This document shows positions 34,553 through 48,487 of a stretch of 64,000 bases of DNA, one piece after another. Numbering within the stretch: position 1 is the stretch's first letter; each line of letters opens with the position of its first letter. The stretch spans positions 48,415 through 112,414 of the forward strand of contig JAIWNI010000092.1 in assembly GCA_025331435.1 (NCBI GenBank), written 5' to 3'. The stretch comes from Choanephora cucurbitarum (Eukaryota > Mucoromycota > Mucoromycetes > Mucorales > Choanephoraceae). The notes under the pieces were generated by a model. It searched no databases and was not told where the DNA came from. It saw nothing but the letters and a program-made list of their open reading frames with translations. The position numbers were made by a program, and so were the translations under genes.

Positions 34553-35578
34553 GATTGAAGAGAATAAATAATTGAAATAAGTATTGCTCTTTAAAGTAGA
34601 AATGCTATCCTTTTATACCCAAAAAAAACGCGTTCGTCTTGCTGTAGTACAAAAAAACAGTCAAACACTTTAGATCGCTATCATCAGAGGTTCTTTAAAC
34701 AGTGGCGTTGCAAAAAATTAAGACTGATTCTTGGTACACGGACAAAATACACGGATTAAGAACATCAAAAGCAAAAAGAATGACGTTTTATTTTGGGTAA
34801 TGTGAAGGAAAGTATAGACTTCCACATAGATATCTGAAGGTCTTGTTCACTTGCGGATTGCGAGAAGGAGCATCATACCAACACCTTTGTATTTGAATAT
34901 CTCTTGCTATCATTGACTTCTTTGCATGATCTTTTGGCTTCATTCCTTTTGTCTCTCCCGTCTAGACCAGACCATGTAATACATTCATGCTTACTTATAT
35001 AATCACCATATGGTCGATGTTTGTGCTACAAATATAGCTGCTATAATTTGCCAACTTTGTTTTTTTACTGACGTTACAAATACTCTGTGTGCTGTCACCG
35101 ATTAAAATTCGGACACGGATTCATGAGTTAAGTGTCTAATTTCTGTGTCAGAACGTAAAAATAGGGACAAAGTGGTCAAAATTCCGTTCCATAACCCTAA
35201 TATGGAAAGACACATCTCAAAATCTTCTGTCCGTGTCTGTAGTTACACATCATTTTCTTTTTTGGTTGCGAAATGAAAGACAGTTCCCTTTTGTAGCTAC
35301 TTTTTCACTTTGTACCGCAAAAATTGTTGAGTTTAGTTCAGCTTCATACTTATTCAAGTGCCTAGAGACTTTTCCACTTTCCAGCGTCATCAACCTGTCT
35401 TTCTATTTTGTTAGAATATTACAAAGAAAATCAAAAGGCGGTACAAAAACAAGAGAAAAGGAAACCATTTGGCTGGGAATAAAGCAGTAGTTATGCCAGC
35501 AGATTAGTGAAGAAGTTGACTTTCGCGCTTTCTTAACCATGTAACAAATTTTATTTTTTACTCTTTCTTTTACTTGTA

Positions 35579-35661
35579 CAGTCATCCCTCGATTTAGGGA
35601 ACGGAATTTAGGGAACGGTCGTGAGGGAACCGAAGCCGTTCCCTAAATCGGGGGATGACTG
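35579..35661. mobile_element. 83-bp MITE with pogo-type termini
   Basis: The left terminus CAGTCATCCCTCGATTTAGG is matched by the reverse complement of the right terminus over 26 bp with one T/C mismatch. It is flanked by TA on both sides (35577-35578 and 35662-35663), the target duplication of Tc1/pogo elements. The terminus shares CAGTC and CTCGATTTA with the complete pogo-like element at 56864-59197, so a transposase of that group could have moved it. Confidence 0.85.
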
Positions 35662-36446
35662 TATTTTTTATCTTTATTATTTGCGTTCCTCACAAAGACG
35701 TTCGCTGATACAACAAGGTAGGCAATTAGATAGTCTTTTGTTTTAGCGTATAACTGAATCTAGCGCATGTAGTTTCCAATGTTTCGCTTTGTATCCTTGG
35801 AAGACCCGGGTCAATAAACCCAAGAAGTTTTTCAACTGTTCAAGGTAATTAATAAATAACAATATAATCTTTAAAGACTTATCGCTAAATTATATCAGCT
35901 TTAGTTATTCTAACGGTTGGGCGACACAGAGATTATGCTTTAAGGTAAGGTAAGGTAAGCGAAATCTGTCCTTTTTTTTTTAAGACAGTATTCGGATCTT
36001 GATGCATATAGAGCCTTATCCAACAGTGAGCAGCCTAAGTAAGTTATTTCCGTATATCTTCAGAATCATTACTAACTATTTGATGTGTAGTCGTCGCATA
36101 TCTACAACCTTTCTTTACTGTGTCTCTTGCTTTCTTGTCGCGGTACATAAGCGTATCGTTGTAATATTCAACAGCCTAAAGCTATTACACCCCTTGTGTA
36201 CTGGGCTGCAACCACCCTGCTCAATTGCATTTCAAACGCATCATAGAATTAGTTTTATTATAAATAACTTTTGAAAATAAAAGCCAACCATCAAACAACC
36301 CAATCAAAAAATCGTTCTAAATAATTCTATAAACCGTATTGAGTTTAAAGAAATAAAGCACAAGAGTCCAAATACGTTTGCACTATTCAAAATTAAGGTT
36401 TGGCTGTCTTTTTTCTGTAAGACTCTGGACAAGGACAACCTAATAA

Positions 36447-36483
36447 TTTTGTCCGTGTTGACAAGTTAACAACACGGACAAAA
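36447..36483. repeat. Small palindrome, 14-bp arms
   Basis: TTTTGTCCGTGTTG at 36447-36460 pairs with its reverse complement at 36470-36483 across a 9-nt loop. The core GTCCGTGT recurs elsewhere in the flanking zone. Confidence 0.8.
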
Positions 36484-36624
36484 GAAACACGTAACGATAG
36501 TTGTCCGTGTCTATTTTTTTATCGGTGCAGTCTGTAAGTAATGAAGAAAAATGTAGAAAGAGAGAACGCGAAGCAGTTCCTTAAATATTCTCTTATAAGT
36601 TTATCACAAGCAAAACATTTGCCT

Positions 36625-37000
36625 TGATTGAATCAGGATGGCTTCTTGATTAAAGCAAGGTAGAGTATTGCATTCCTTTTTTTTGGTTTAGTCTTTTTCG
36701 CAGTAACCAGTCATTTTGCATGTAGCCACGAGATAAAAAGGGGAGTAAGGGTAATGTTGTACAGCATGTGACGCATAGGATATCTCTATACCTATTTTTT
36801 TCTGATGTTTTCATAAAAGAAAATAAATACTTATCATTTATCATTCATCATAGACATTTACATCGTTTGGTGTAAGACATTATCCCTTACTCCCTTTTTG
36901 TTTCTTGGCTACATGTGAGATGACTGGTTCCTCCAAAAGAGACTAAAAAAAAATTGCAGTACTCTATCTTGCTTTAATCAAAAGAGTCATCTGAATCAGA
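36625..37000. repeat. Long imperfect inverted repeat, ~140-bp arms
   Basis: The left half (about 36625-36770) matches the reverse complement of the right half (about 36860-37000) in blocks: TTGATTAAAGCAAG, GTAGAGTA/ATAGAGTA, AACCAGTCAT, CATGTAGCCA, GGGAGTAAGGG. Small indels and substitutions separate the arms, so it is an older foldback. The loop of about 90 nt is AT-rich. Transcription would give a long dsRNA hairpin. Confidence 0.75.
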
Positions 37001-37007
37001 CCATATA

Positions 37008-37276
37008 CAAAGTTTTCGTTCAAAAAAAGAATAAAATTTCGCTCATAAAAAAAATAACGAAAATTCGTTCATTTTTTGAACATGCGCGTATTAATGGGTG
37101 TGCTAATCAAGGATGCCTGCAACAAGGTCTTCACCAGTGATCTTCGAGGATTCTGCAGCTACTTTTTTTTCGAAATTTAACGATTATTTGAACAAAAACC
37201 CCATTTAAGCATCTCGTTCACTTCGTTCACTATTTATAAACGATTTTTTATTTTCTTTTTTTGAACGAAAACTTTG
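37008..37276. mobile_element. MITE-like element with ~24-bp TIRs
   Basis: Begins CAAAGTTTTCGTTCAAAAAA and ends with its reverse complement (TTTTTTGAACGAAAACTTTG); total 269 bp. The interior has further GTTCA/TGAAC repeats. No coding capacity. A clear target-site duplication was not seen. Confidence 0.7.
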
Positions 37277-37724
37277 TGGAAATAGTGTATTGTAAAACTT
37301 TTATGTTAGGTGCGTGTTACACATGGAGATAGAATAGAGTTTATCAGCTGTTTTTTTCCCTCCTCATTTGCTCATACTTGACAATTCAATCAAGCTTAGT
37401 TCGGTAAAGCCCTTGCATCTCTTGCTTTATCAAATGTTTGAAGAAAAAGCCATCTATACTGATGATTGATGGGGGAAGTATGTACTGCCTCAAACGCAAT
37501 TTCATTCAATATAGACTTGCGTAGCTAGAGAGAACAATGACGCGAATATACATCACTTCATTTTTGACAACCAGCTCTATATTAACTGGCGAATGAAAGT
37601 AAGCAAAAAACCAATTGCACGCTTGAAGAAAAGACATTGCACATTTCTTCAAAATAGATTGCATAAATGTGCAATCTCAAAGAGGTTCTTTATTCAAGCA
37701 TACTTGTAATTTAGAGTCAGATTA

Positions 37725-38974
37725 TCAACAAAAGCCACGAAGATCTTCCAAATAGACACTGTTGCAAGCATCAACTATTCTTGAAGTCAAAGTCTCCTCC
37801 TTCAGCAACTTCTCTCTCTTCACTTTACTCTTAACCACAGACCAGAACTGCTCAATTGGATTAAGCTCAGGGGAATAAGGTGGAAGATACACGCATCCAT
37901 ATCCTCTACTAACAATCAGCTTCTCAATTTGATCTGAAATATGGATAGGAGCATTGTCCATAACAAGGTAATGCCCTCTGAATTGCTCATGTCGATCAAG
38001 TACATCCAATGTATCAGAAATGAAATTGAAATAATGACCAAGAACAGTTCCTACTGTCTTTTTTGCTTTGGCTCACCAGTGACCTTTCTTTTCTTTGAGC
38101 TTTCTTGATAGGGTACTCTAACCTTCATTTTAATAACACCGTGCGACGATAGTGCTCCCAAAATAGTGATTGTTCTAGCTCTCGTCTTTGGCTGAATAAC
38201 AGTAGCTCGAGTACCCTTAGTTGACCAGGCCATAGTACGGCTCAAGTTGATATGGAAAGCAGACTCATCAATGAAAACACAGTTGCTCATGAAGTCGATG
38301 TCTGTTTGTATCAAATTGGTTGCCCATTGAAAGCGTGCTTGAATGCTGCGAGGAGAATTTTTTTCTTTAGGTTCAAAGTGGGCTTTCTTAATTGTAAGAG
38401 CACAATCATTGACCATAAAATCATGGACAGCAGTTTTTGCAATCTTGAGTCCTTCGGATTGGCTGGCGAGGCTTTCCATTGCTTCATTTACAGTGGCTAT
38501 AGGGTCTTCGCTGTATTTCTGAAGCAAGAAACCTTTGTGCTCCTCTTTGAGAATTTTTGGTCGCCCAACTTTCTTCTTCTCGAGCTAGCTCAGGTTGTTC
38601 AATTCTCTTTTGAGTTGCGTCTTCCTCTTTCTTGAACCAATAGTGAGCGGTACGCTTAGGTACGTCCAACTCTTTTGCTGCTTCAGGAACTGTATAGCCT
38701 TTAACGTAAACGAGGTGGAAAAAGCGCTCCTTTTTCTCGTCACTATGTCTGGTGTATTTGCGCTGACTATGGCCTTGATCAGCGACAATCTCGGCTTTGA
38801 CAATTTTCATTTTCTCTAATCTTTCAGGAGGCTTCAAGTCCATGTAGGTATCATAGTTGGTGACGTCGTCAAGCGGAAACTACTCGTTATCAACTTCCAT
38901 TTCAACTGGTTCATTGCCGTACTCATCAAATACACTGCCCTTTCCGTCTTCTTGAAAAAAATTGAGGCTCATTT
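37725..38974 (-). pseudogene. Broken Tc1/IS630-type DDE transposase
   Basis: From an ATG at 38974 (MSLNFFQEDGKGSVFDEYG) the minus strand encodes a helix-turn-helix region (VKGYTVPEAAKELDVPKRTA), then the DDE parts: NCVFIDESAFHINLSRTM (first Asp), HYLVMDNAPIH (second Asp) and YLPPYSPELNPIEQFWSVVK (third acidic residue, Glu). These are hallmarks of the Tc1/mariner-IS630 superfamily. It is interrupted by an in-frame TAG near 38880 (VDNE*FPLDD), a frame change near 38583 (joining EQPELARE to KKKVGRPKILKEEHKG) and another near 38060 (joining KRKVTGEPK to KKTVGTVLGHYFNF). It is therefore inactive, although the catalytic residues are still readable. Confidence 0.88.
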
Positions 38975-38994
38975 TATATGTTTCTTTTTCTGTT

Positions 38995-39023
38995 GGAGTG
39001 CAATCTATCTCCGGAAAAGGTGT
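38995..39023 (-). repeat. 29-bp inverted-repeat partner, right copy
   Basis: Reverse complement of 30461-30489 with one mismatch. It lies 21 bp upstream of the Tc1/IS630 relic's start codon, so it is probably that element's own terminal inverted repeat. The expected partner just left of 37725 is not clear; only ATAGATTGCA near 37650 matches. Confidence 0.75.
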
Positions 39024-39246
39024 GAGCAAAAAAAAAATAATTTTTATCTCCCCTTATTTTGTGTGTGTGTATCTTGTCCTTTTTTTTTTCTCTCTCACTC
39101 TTTCTTTGCCTTCTTCGGATAAACCGCGTCTTTTTTTTTAAAAAAAAATACTCTGGTTTTTCTTTTTTCTTATTTTTACTTAAAACGCTCTGTTTATACT
39201 ATTATTTTCTTGGGTACTAAATAACACAGAATATTTTTTGTCGTAA

Positions 39247-41808
<2,562 letters not shown>

Positions 41809-42063
41809 AGGCGATCAGAGGAAAAGGAAAGATATTCTCCAAAAAAAAACTTTTGTATTTATATGTTTTTGTTTAAAAGGAAAAGATGTATATCCTTTCC
41901 AAAAAAAAGAAAAGAAAAAAGAAAAAAATATATATAGTGATATGCCCTTATATTCTCCTCTTATCCTCTCCCATTCTTCATTCCACTTATCCGTAATCTC
42001 TCTCCCTCTCCCTCTCTCTCTTACTTTCATTAAAGCTCCAAATAATGTTTCGTTTTTTTTTAA

Positions 42064-44979
42064 TTAGTAGTATTCCATGTCAGGATTAGCATTCTTATTT
42101 CCTTGTTGATTTGCTTGATCATAATAGAATTGACAGATCTAGAAAACAATGTCAATCGCTGTCTTCTTTTCTTTAACTCTAGAAAAATTACCTGTTCACT
42201 TGAAGTAGAGTCTTCAGGATCTTTATCATCGCGTACTCGAATGAATCGAGGGAAACGCAAAGAGATACCTTTGCTAGGATCAACACGACCTACACCAGCC
42301 ATATATCTTGGACTTACACTCAGATCGGCACATTTCACTTCCCAGACCTGACAAGGTTCAAACCAAATATCTGGCTTCACTGGGTTTTCTCCAAGACAAT
42401 AGAAGCGCTTAGGTTGTTCAATTACATGATCCTTCAGAGTGTTATAGAACAACTGAAGGTTTTCGTCAGAGAAACCAGTACCAATCTTACAAATGGTCTG
42501 GTATTCCTCTGTCTCAGGATCATAGCAAGCAAGCAAGAAAGCACCATAAACAGAAGTACGCTTGCCTCTACCATGGAAAGCACCAATTACCACCAGATCC
42601 ATAGAATCACCAACTGTACTTAAGTAATCCTTCTTCACCTTGAGCCAGTTACGAGAACGCTTAGAAGGCTCATATGTGGCTTCTTTGCTATCAAAAGACT
42701 TGACCATCAAGCCTTCACAGTTACTAGTAATCGACACGTCCAAAAAGGTCTGAATATCATCAATGTTGTTGGAATCAAGATGTTTTGCAAAATAAAACTC
42801 GTCTGTTGTCTCTTGGAATGCCTCTCTCAAACGAGCTCGACGTTGTTGTAATGGTTGTTGTAACAATGACTAAAACTGATAGGTTAGATTCCTCTACTCC
42901 TTTTTTGCTTATACTCGACATTACCTCTCCATTCAGATAGAGACAGTCAAATGCAAAAATGGCTACACGAACAGTGATGTCTTCCTCTTTAACATCTTTA
43001 CGCTTTCGGGTACTCAAGACCTGGAAAGGCAAAATCTTTTGTTCGACTTTATCCCAAGCGACAGCTTCACAATCGAGAATAAAAGAAGTTGTCGTAGGTT
43101 TGATCCACTAAGTATCACGTATGCATAGAGTTAATGTCAGTCAAATATAGATTGCAACAAAAGATTTACCTTATGAACAGCACTCATGATATCAGGGTAT
43201 CTAACAGACATGTTTTCAGAATTACGACTATATACATGGATAGTACCATCTTCTAAGCGATGGATCTTGGGAGACATAAGTTGTGTTATTGAAAGAAAAG
43301 CCATTCCGTTCAACTTACTTGTGCACGCTCTCCGTCATATTTAAATTCACAAGTAAAGTTTTGTCCTTCGAAACGATCCAAGATATCAGTCAAGCTTTTT
43401 GTAGGGTGAGCTAACATAGGCTTCAAGGGAATACCAGGATGCATAGTACAATGGTCCAACAGTTCATTCAAAGGATACTTCAGTAAAGCGGGCACAATGA
43501 TATCATAAGATGGTAATTGGCTACAAACGAATGTGTTAAAAAGATACATTCAAGGACTCAGGTAAACACCTACTTGTAAACATATTTAAGTGTTTCAATT
43601 GCGGTTGCTAAAGCTTCCTCTTTCTTCTCAGAAGATAACTTTGCTGTAGCTATTATGGCCAAAGTATAAGTATCGACAAAGAGAAACATTTTCTTTTCTT
43701 TTACCTTTGTCATTCAATACAACTGCTTGAGCCAAAGCAGATAGAACAGTTTGTTCGGCTAAGCCAATACGTAGTTTGCCTTCTAGGTGTCTGATAATGA
43801 ATTTTGCCTCTGTCTGTTGACATGCCACCAACAAACTCTTGATTTTATCAATCTTTTTAGATTGGGCAGAGTTACCTGTGATCCTAGCTACTTCTTTTAA
43901 TGTGCGGAACACATGGGGTACAGTCAATGGCTTAGGTTTGAACAAAGTACGTTGTGAACCTTTACTGCTCTAAAGTGAAAGGGGGTTTAGTTGTCAGGAA
44001 AAAAAACTTGAAGAGGTGGACGAGGTACAACTTACCATAGCAATAGTACCAAGGTCACCAGACTTAACATAGTCAGCTTTAAGCTGCTTCATATCTCTTC
44101 CAGTAGACTGAGCAATAGCCTTCATCAACAAAGATTCACCAATACCAAGTTCGAGACCTTCATAGTCAGGACAAAGCTACATAACAACAAAAAGCTGTAA
44201 ACACATTGTTTGGTCAACAGAGGTTTTTTTCTAACCTTGTTGATACACATGTACAAAAGTTCAAGTAGACCTTCAGGTGTGGTCTTCATTACTTTAACGA
44301 AAAGTGTGACTAAATTCTCGGTAATTTCTAAACGTTTAGTAGTGGCCTCACATTTTTCAAATGTGTTACATAATACAGCATAAGGAATACTATAGAGAGC
44401 ATATCAGTTCAAACTCTCATTGTGTTATTCACAGAAAGACATACGGTGTGCCTGCTTTCCAGTCTTGTCCAACACTTTTGTTAGCACCCTCTGAAGCACT
44501 ATGAAGACAATTGAGAAACAAGAAAAAAAAATTAGCACTGCGCTTACATGGTATGAATAATGGCTTTCATTTCTTGATTTTCCTTTTTGGCCTCCTTTTC
44601 TTCTTTGGCTGCCTCTTCAATTTCTTTATCAAACTCTTTGTCTTCCTCTTGCTTTGATTCGGCGATGTCGGCCATAACTTGATCTTCTGCTTCTAACGCA
44701 AACTTTTTACTCTCTCTCGCATCCTCATCGTCTTCGCTGTCACTAAGTATTGTTCTTCTCTTTCGCTTTATCTCTGAATTTTCGATTTGTTAGCTAAACG
44801 AGAACCCCAATCTACTGAATCTCACCTTTATTGTCCTCGGTAGGCTTTGTACTGCTTTTCTGGTTGCCAAAGAAACTAGAAACTATATGAGACAACAGTG
44901 ATCTAGATACGTTTCGAAAAGTAGTGCTTTACTTTAATGTTGTTTGGCTCTTTGAGGTTGTCTTTTTCTGCAGACCCAT
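42064..44979 (-). CDS. CDC9: ATP-dependent DNA ligase I (Cdc9)
   Basis: A multi-exon minus-strand gene from the ATG at 44979 to the stop at 42064. The N-terminus is [15 protein letters not shown] followed after an intron by NFFGNQKSS, a PIP-box-like sequence for PCNA binding, then an acidic/Lys-rich linker. The DNA-binding domain includes [20 protein letters not shown] and [20 protein letters not shown]. The catalytic lysine is in [13 protein letters not shown] (motif I KYDGER, typical of ligase I). [45 protein letters not shown] and [17 protein letters not shown] are later motifs. The last exon is [12 protein letters not shown]. Ligase I seals Okazaki fragments and repair nicks in the nucleus, and in many fungi also serves mitochondria. 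No disabling change was seen. Confidence 0.92.
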
Positions 44980-45538
44980 ATTTGAATGATAAAAGGAAAG
45001 AAACACGATAATTTTTTCTCCCGACTACGCGACGCGAAAATGTAAGACCCCCCATTGTTGTGTCACATGAAATTTTGCTTAAGACTGTAACGGTCTAATT
45101 ACTAGACTCTTCCAAATATGGATAGCCAATAAAATAATCCTTTCACCTATAGGCCGGAGTAAAAAAAAAGTTTCCTAACAAGGTATATTTCCATTTTAGG
45201 TGAGAAATAAGGACAAGACCAAAATCTATACTGAGCCCCGCAGGGTAAGAAAAAAACTGGATTTTTTTTTACATGATCGACTTCATGAAATGAGATTCTT
45301 CAGCTCCATGTTAAACATTTCGAAGCAAAAAAGCTAACTCATGTAGCTCTATACAACTTGTTATGGTTTTACTTTTCGAGGGTTGTTTCTTCGCCTCTCT
45401 TTTTTGATAGAAAATGAAAAAAAGGGACCAAAATGTATATATTATAATTCATGCAGTTTGAGCAATCAAGAGTTTATTTATGTCATAGATATATGTATTT
45501 TGAAAAGCGTATTATAGATATAAAAGCATATGCATAAG
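44980..45538. other. Intergenic between DNA ligase and Crypton gene
   Basis: AT-rich. No gene seen. A Crypton boundary could lie here, but Cryptons lack long inverted repeats and I could not define one. Confidence 0.45.
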
Positions 45539-48075
45539 TTAATTAGAGGTCTGAGGCTCATAGCTGACCCATCTACCTTTTTTCTTTGGTCGAGGCGTAG
45601 AAGAGCGAGAAACAGGGTTGTGATGATTGGGGAGCGTAGGAGCAGGTTGAATTGAAGGAACGACTACATTTTGATGGGGGAAGGGCATATTAGGAAAGGG
45701 CATATTGGGAAAAGGCATATTGGCAGTAGAAAAGGAAGGTGCTGAAGGAAAGGAGGGTGCTGAAGGAAAGGAGGGTGCTGAAGGAAAGGAGGGTGCTGAA
45801 GGAGTGGAAGGGACGGGGACATTAGGAGATGCGAGGGTAGTTGAAGATGATGACTGGGCCAAGTCAGTAGCTGCCTTGGACGCCAGTAGGAGATCGAGTT
45901 TTGAGTTCAAGCATTGCTGTTGAAGCATTAGCATTTGTTGATCTTTGATGATTTGATGCATCGAGCTGTTGAAGCTGTTGTTGTATGCATCTTGGTCATT
46001 TAATTTCTCCTTGATGCCTCGCAATTCTTCTTCCTGCTTTTGTTGTCCGCGGATGAGCTTGTTGTGCACCATTCCAATTCGATTGGCAAGGTCTTTACTT
46101 GCGTCGACTATTTCTGGCATTGCATTCTCGTATTCTTGAAGTCTGTCGAGGGATGGGTTGTTGATGGCCACCATGATGTCTTGTTGAAAGATTTTAAAGA
46201 GAGCACAGGAAAAGACTTTACTGTTGGAACTTAACAAGCTGTTAACGCGAGACAAATGCATGTAAACAGCTGCATCTTGCAAAATGATTCTTCGGCATCG
46301 AATCAAAAGTCGTAAGAATCCTCTCTTGGCCGTATCAACATTGCTTTGAGATGCCTTTTGCTTTCCTTTTTGGCGCCTTTTTTGAGCACGAATTTGACCG
46401 TCTTCTTCAATGAACTGAACAGCTTCTTCTTCAACCTCTACATTGATGACATTGTCATCTTCATCTTCGTTTTCGTCGAATTCGTTCATCTCACGATCAC
46501 AGACAGCAATCCACTCGGCATTGTTTTCACCAAAATAGTCTTCGATCCAAGGAAAGATCATTCTTTGCAGTTCAACTGGTGGGTTGACACTGTTTCTTGC
46601 TAAGAAGAAAGGCTTTTCCCAGAATCCTGCCATACCTCTCGCAAATTGGGAGGGAAGCTTACCCAAGTAGTGGGTCTCCAATCGGCCAAGACGGTCTTTC
46701 CAGCCACCACCGCGCTTGATTAAATCCAATGGTATACCCAATGACTCGGCTTCCATTGCACCGGCATGGCGACCACCATGGGTGACTCTTGTGGTGTAAA
46801 CCCCTTGATCGGTCAGGGCATTTTTGGCGGTATTCCATTGTTGAGTACCACTGATACTCTTCTCAGGGTCAGCACGTCCACGCAAAACCTTCCAAAACTG
46901 CCATCTTTCTTCTTTCAAAAAGTCACCATTTTCCTGATTTGATAGTTTGTATTTAGTTTCGATAATTCGATATAACATTGAGCAGATCAGTTTATTATCT
47001 TACCTGAAGAAGGCTAAGCATCAAGAATGCAAAAGCACTGAAAGGACATCTAAAGATGTTTTCATGGCGCATGGCACAAGCGAACTTGGTCTCTCCTTCT
47101 TTCAAGGTTTTACCCTTATCCAAACTGAAAACCAGAGCTACTGCTTGTTGAGATCCTCTATGTTGTTTCTTTGGTATGATTGTACAGAAACAATCGGCAA
47201 AGTTCAAGTTTCTGAGGTCCTGGTCTCGAAGTAACATGTGGTGACGAGAAGAGATTGAGAACATCTCTCTGAGGCTTGTTCGGCTGTTGGAGTCCCAAAG
47301 AGCTTTCAAGATTCTTATAAATTCACCTGACTTGTATGAGTCACGGATGACACAGTGAGCGGCTCTGTTGGCACTGGTGTTGACCTGATCATAGATTAGA
47401 TCACGCTCATGCTTCTTCAACAGGTCAATCAGCTGCTTAGTCTTCTTAGGAGATGGCCATGGAACATTTCGGCGCTCAGATTGGAACTCATGGAAGAACA
47501 TGAGAGCCTTCTTGTACTTTCCAATGGCCTCAATACCCAATGGAACTTCAAGTACCTTCTTGCCATCTTTTGTTGAAGGAACATTCTCTGCCACTAGTTT
47601 AAAGAATTAGTTAATTACCATAAGTCATATTAATGTAACATCTATACATTACTTTGAATCAAAGACAAAGAGGATTCAGCCTCTTCTACGGCTTCGGTGC
47701 TTCTCAAACCAATTTGCACACGAACATCAGACATCATTGAGACACTTTTCTTGCAAGTGCGCTTCAAAACAAATTCTTCGAAAAATGCAATAACAAATTC
47801 GGTAGGGCCAACGGTGTATGGATACATTGGATCAACAGGGAATCTGTGTCGATTGTTATCACAGAATTCCTACAAAATAGATGGTATCACAGGTAAGAAT
47901 GACAGACAGACACATTTCAGGAACCAAAATAAAAGGGGGTATTAAAGCTTACCTTCCAATGCTCCAATGGCGTTCTGTAAGCCAGTACTGTACTGGGACG
48001 TACCTTGATGTTCAAGGCTTCCATTACGAGATCGAATTCCAAAGTAGTGTTTGAGACAGAAGATGATTGCTGCAT
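45539..48075 (-). CDS. Crypton-type tyrosine recombinase (Ndc10/CBF3-like fold)
   Basis: Four exons: 47953-48075, 47654-47869, 47005-47593 and 45539-46933, all in frame. The N-terminal part (STVLAYRTPLEHWKEFCDNN, VGPTEFVIAFFEEFVLKR) resembles the SAM-like domain of recombinases. Catalytic residues can be placed: Arg in ISSRHHMLLRDQDLRNL, HxxR in VTHGGRHAGAMEAESLGI, and Tyr in ETHYLGKLP followed by MAGFW. CPFSAFAFLML precedes, as in Cryptons. ELQRMIFPWIEDYFGEN, an acidic run and a long helical C-terminus follow, then four SAPSFP repeats and a basic end. Cryptons are DNA transposons moved by a tyrosine recombinase; the yeast kinetochore protein Ndc10 derives from one. The frame is open throughout, so the gene may be active or domesticated. 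The Gypsy 5' LTR begins 136 bp upstream of its start. Confidence 0.82.
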
Positions 48076-48210
48076 GATAGATAGTTTCTTATACAAAAAG
48101 ATAATTTTTAATTTTGATGTAAAGTAAAATTTAGTCTTTTATTGATTTGATTTAAAAAGACCAGAAACTTCCTGCATATTCGAGCAGTATTATAAAGTCA
48201 GATCTCAGTC

Positions 48211-48487
48211 TGAGTTGACTGGCTCTTAATTTAACAAAACTTAAGCAATCAAAAAATAACTAAATCTATCTTGACAGTAACAAAAGGCGGAATAGCCATT
48301 ATTATCAGTTTTATCATCTTTTTATCTCAATTGAAATACTTGCATATTACTGTAAAAAACTATTTCATTATAAACCTTTAAGTATGTACCATTTCAGTGC
48401 TATTTGTATCAAAATCCTTTTACTAAATAAAGTTCAAGCTGTCACAAATAAAAACAAAAGCGAATAGATTTGAAACAGACAAATTCA
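48211..48487 (+). repeat. 5' LTR
   Basis: 277 bp, same sequence as the 3' LTR. It contains CATTATAAACC (48366) and AATAAAGTTC (48425), possible promoter and polyadenylation signals. Its last base is the A of the gag-pol ATG. Confidence 0.93.

Larger units (their letters stand above)
34553..37724. other. 3.2-kb gene-free zone made of foldback elements and relics
   Basis: No protein gene recognised. It holds a pogo-type MITE (35579-35661), a 14-bp-arm palindrome (36447-36483), a long imperfect inverted repeat (about 36625-37000) and a TIR element (37008-37276). The motif GTCCGTGT/ACACGGAC recurs near 34738, 35106, 35229, 36451, 36473 and 36501. GGTAAGGTAAGGTAAG occurs at about 35943. Confidence 0.6.
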
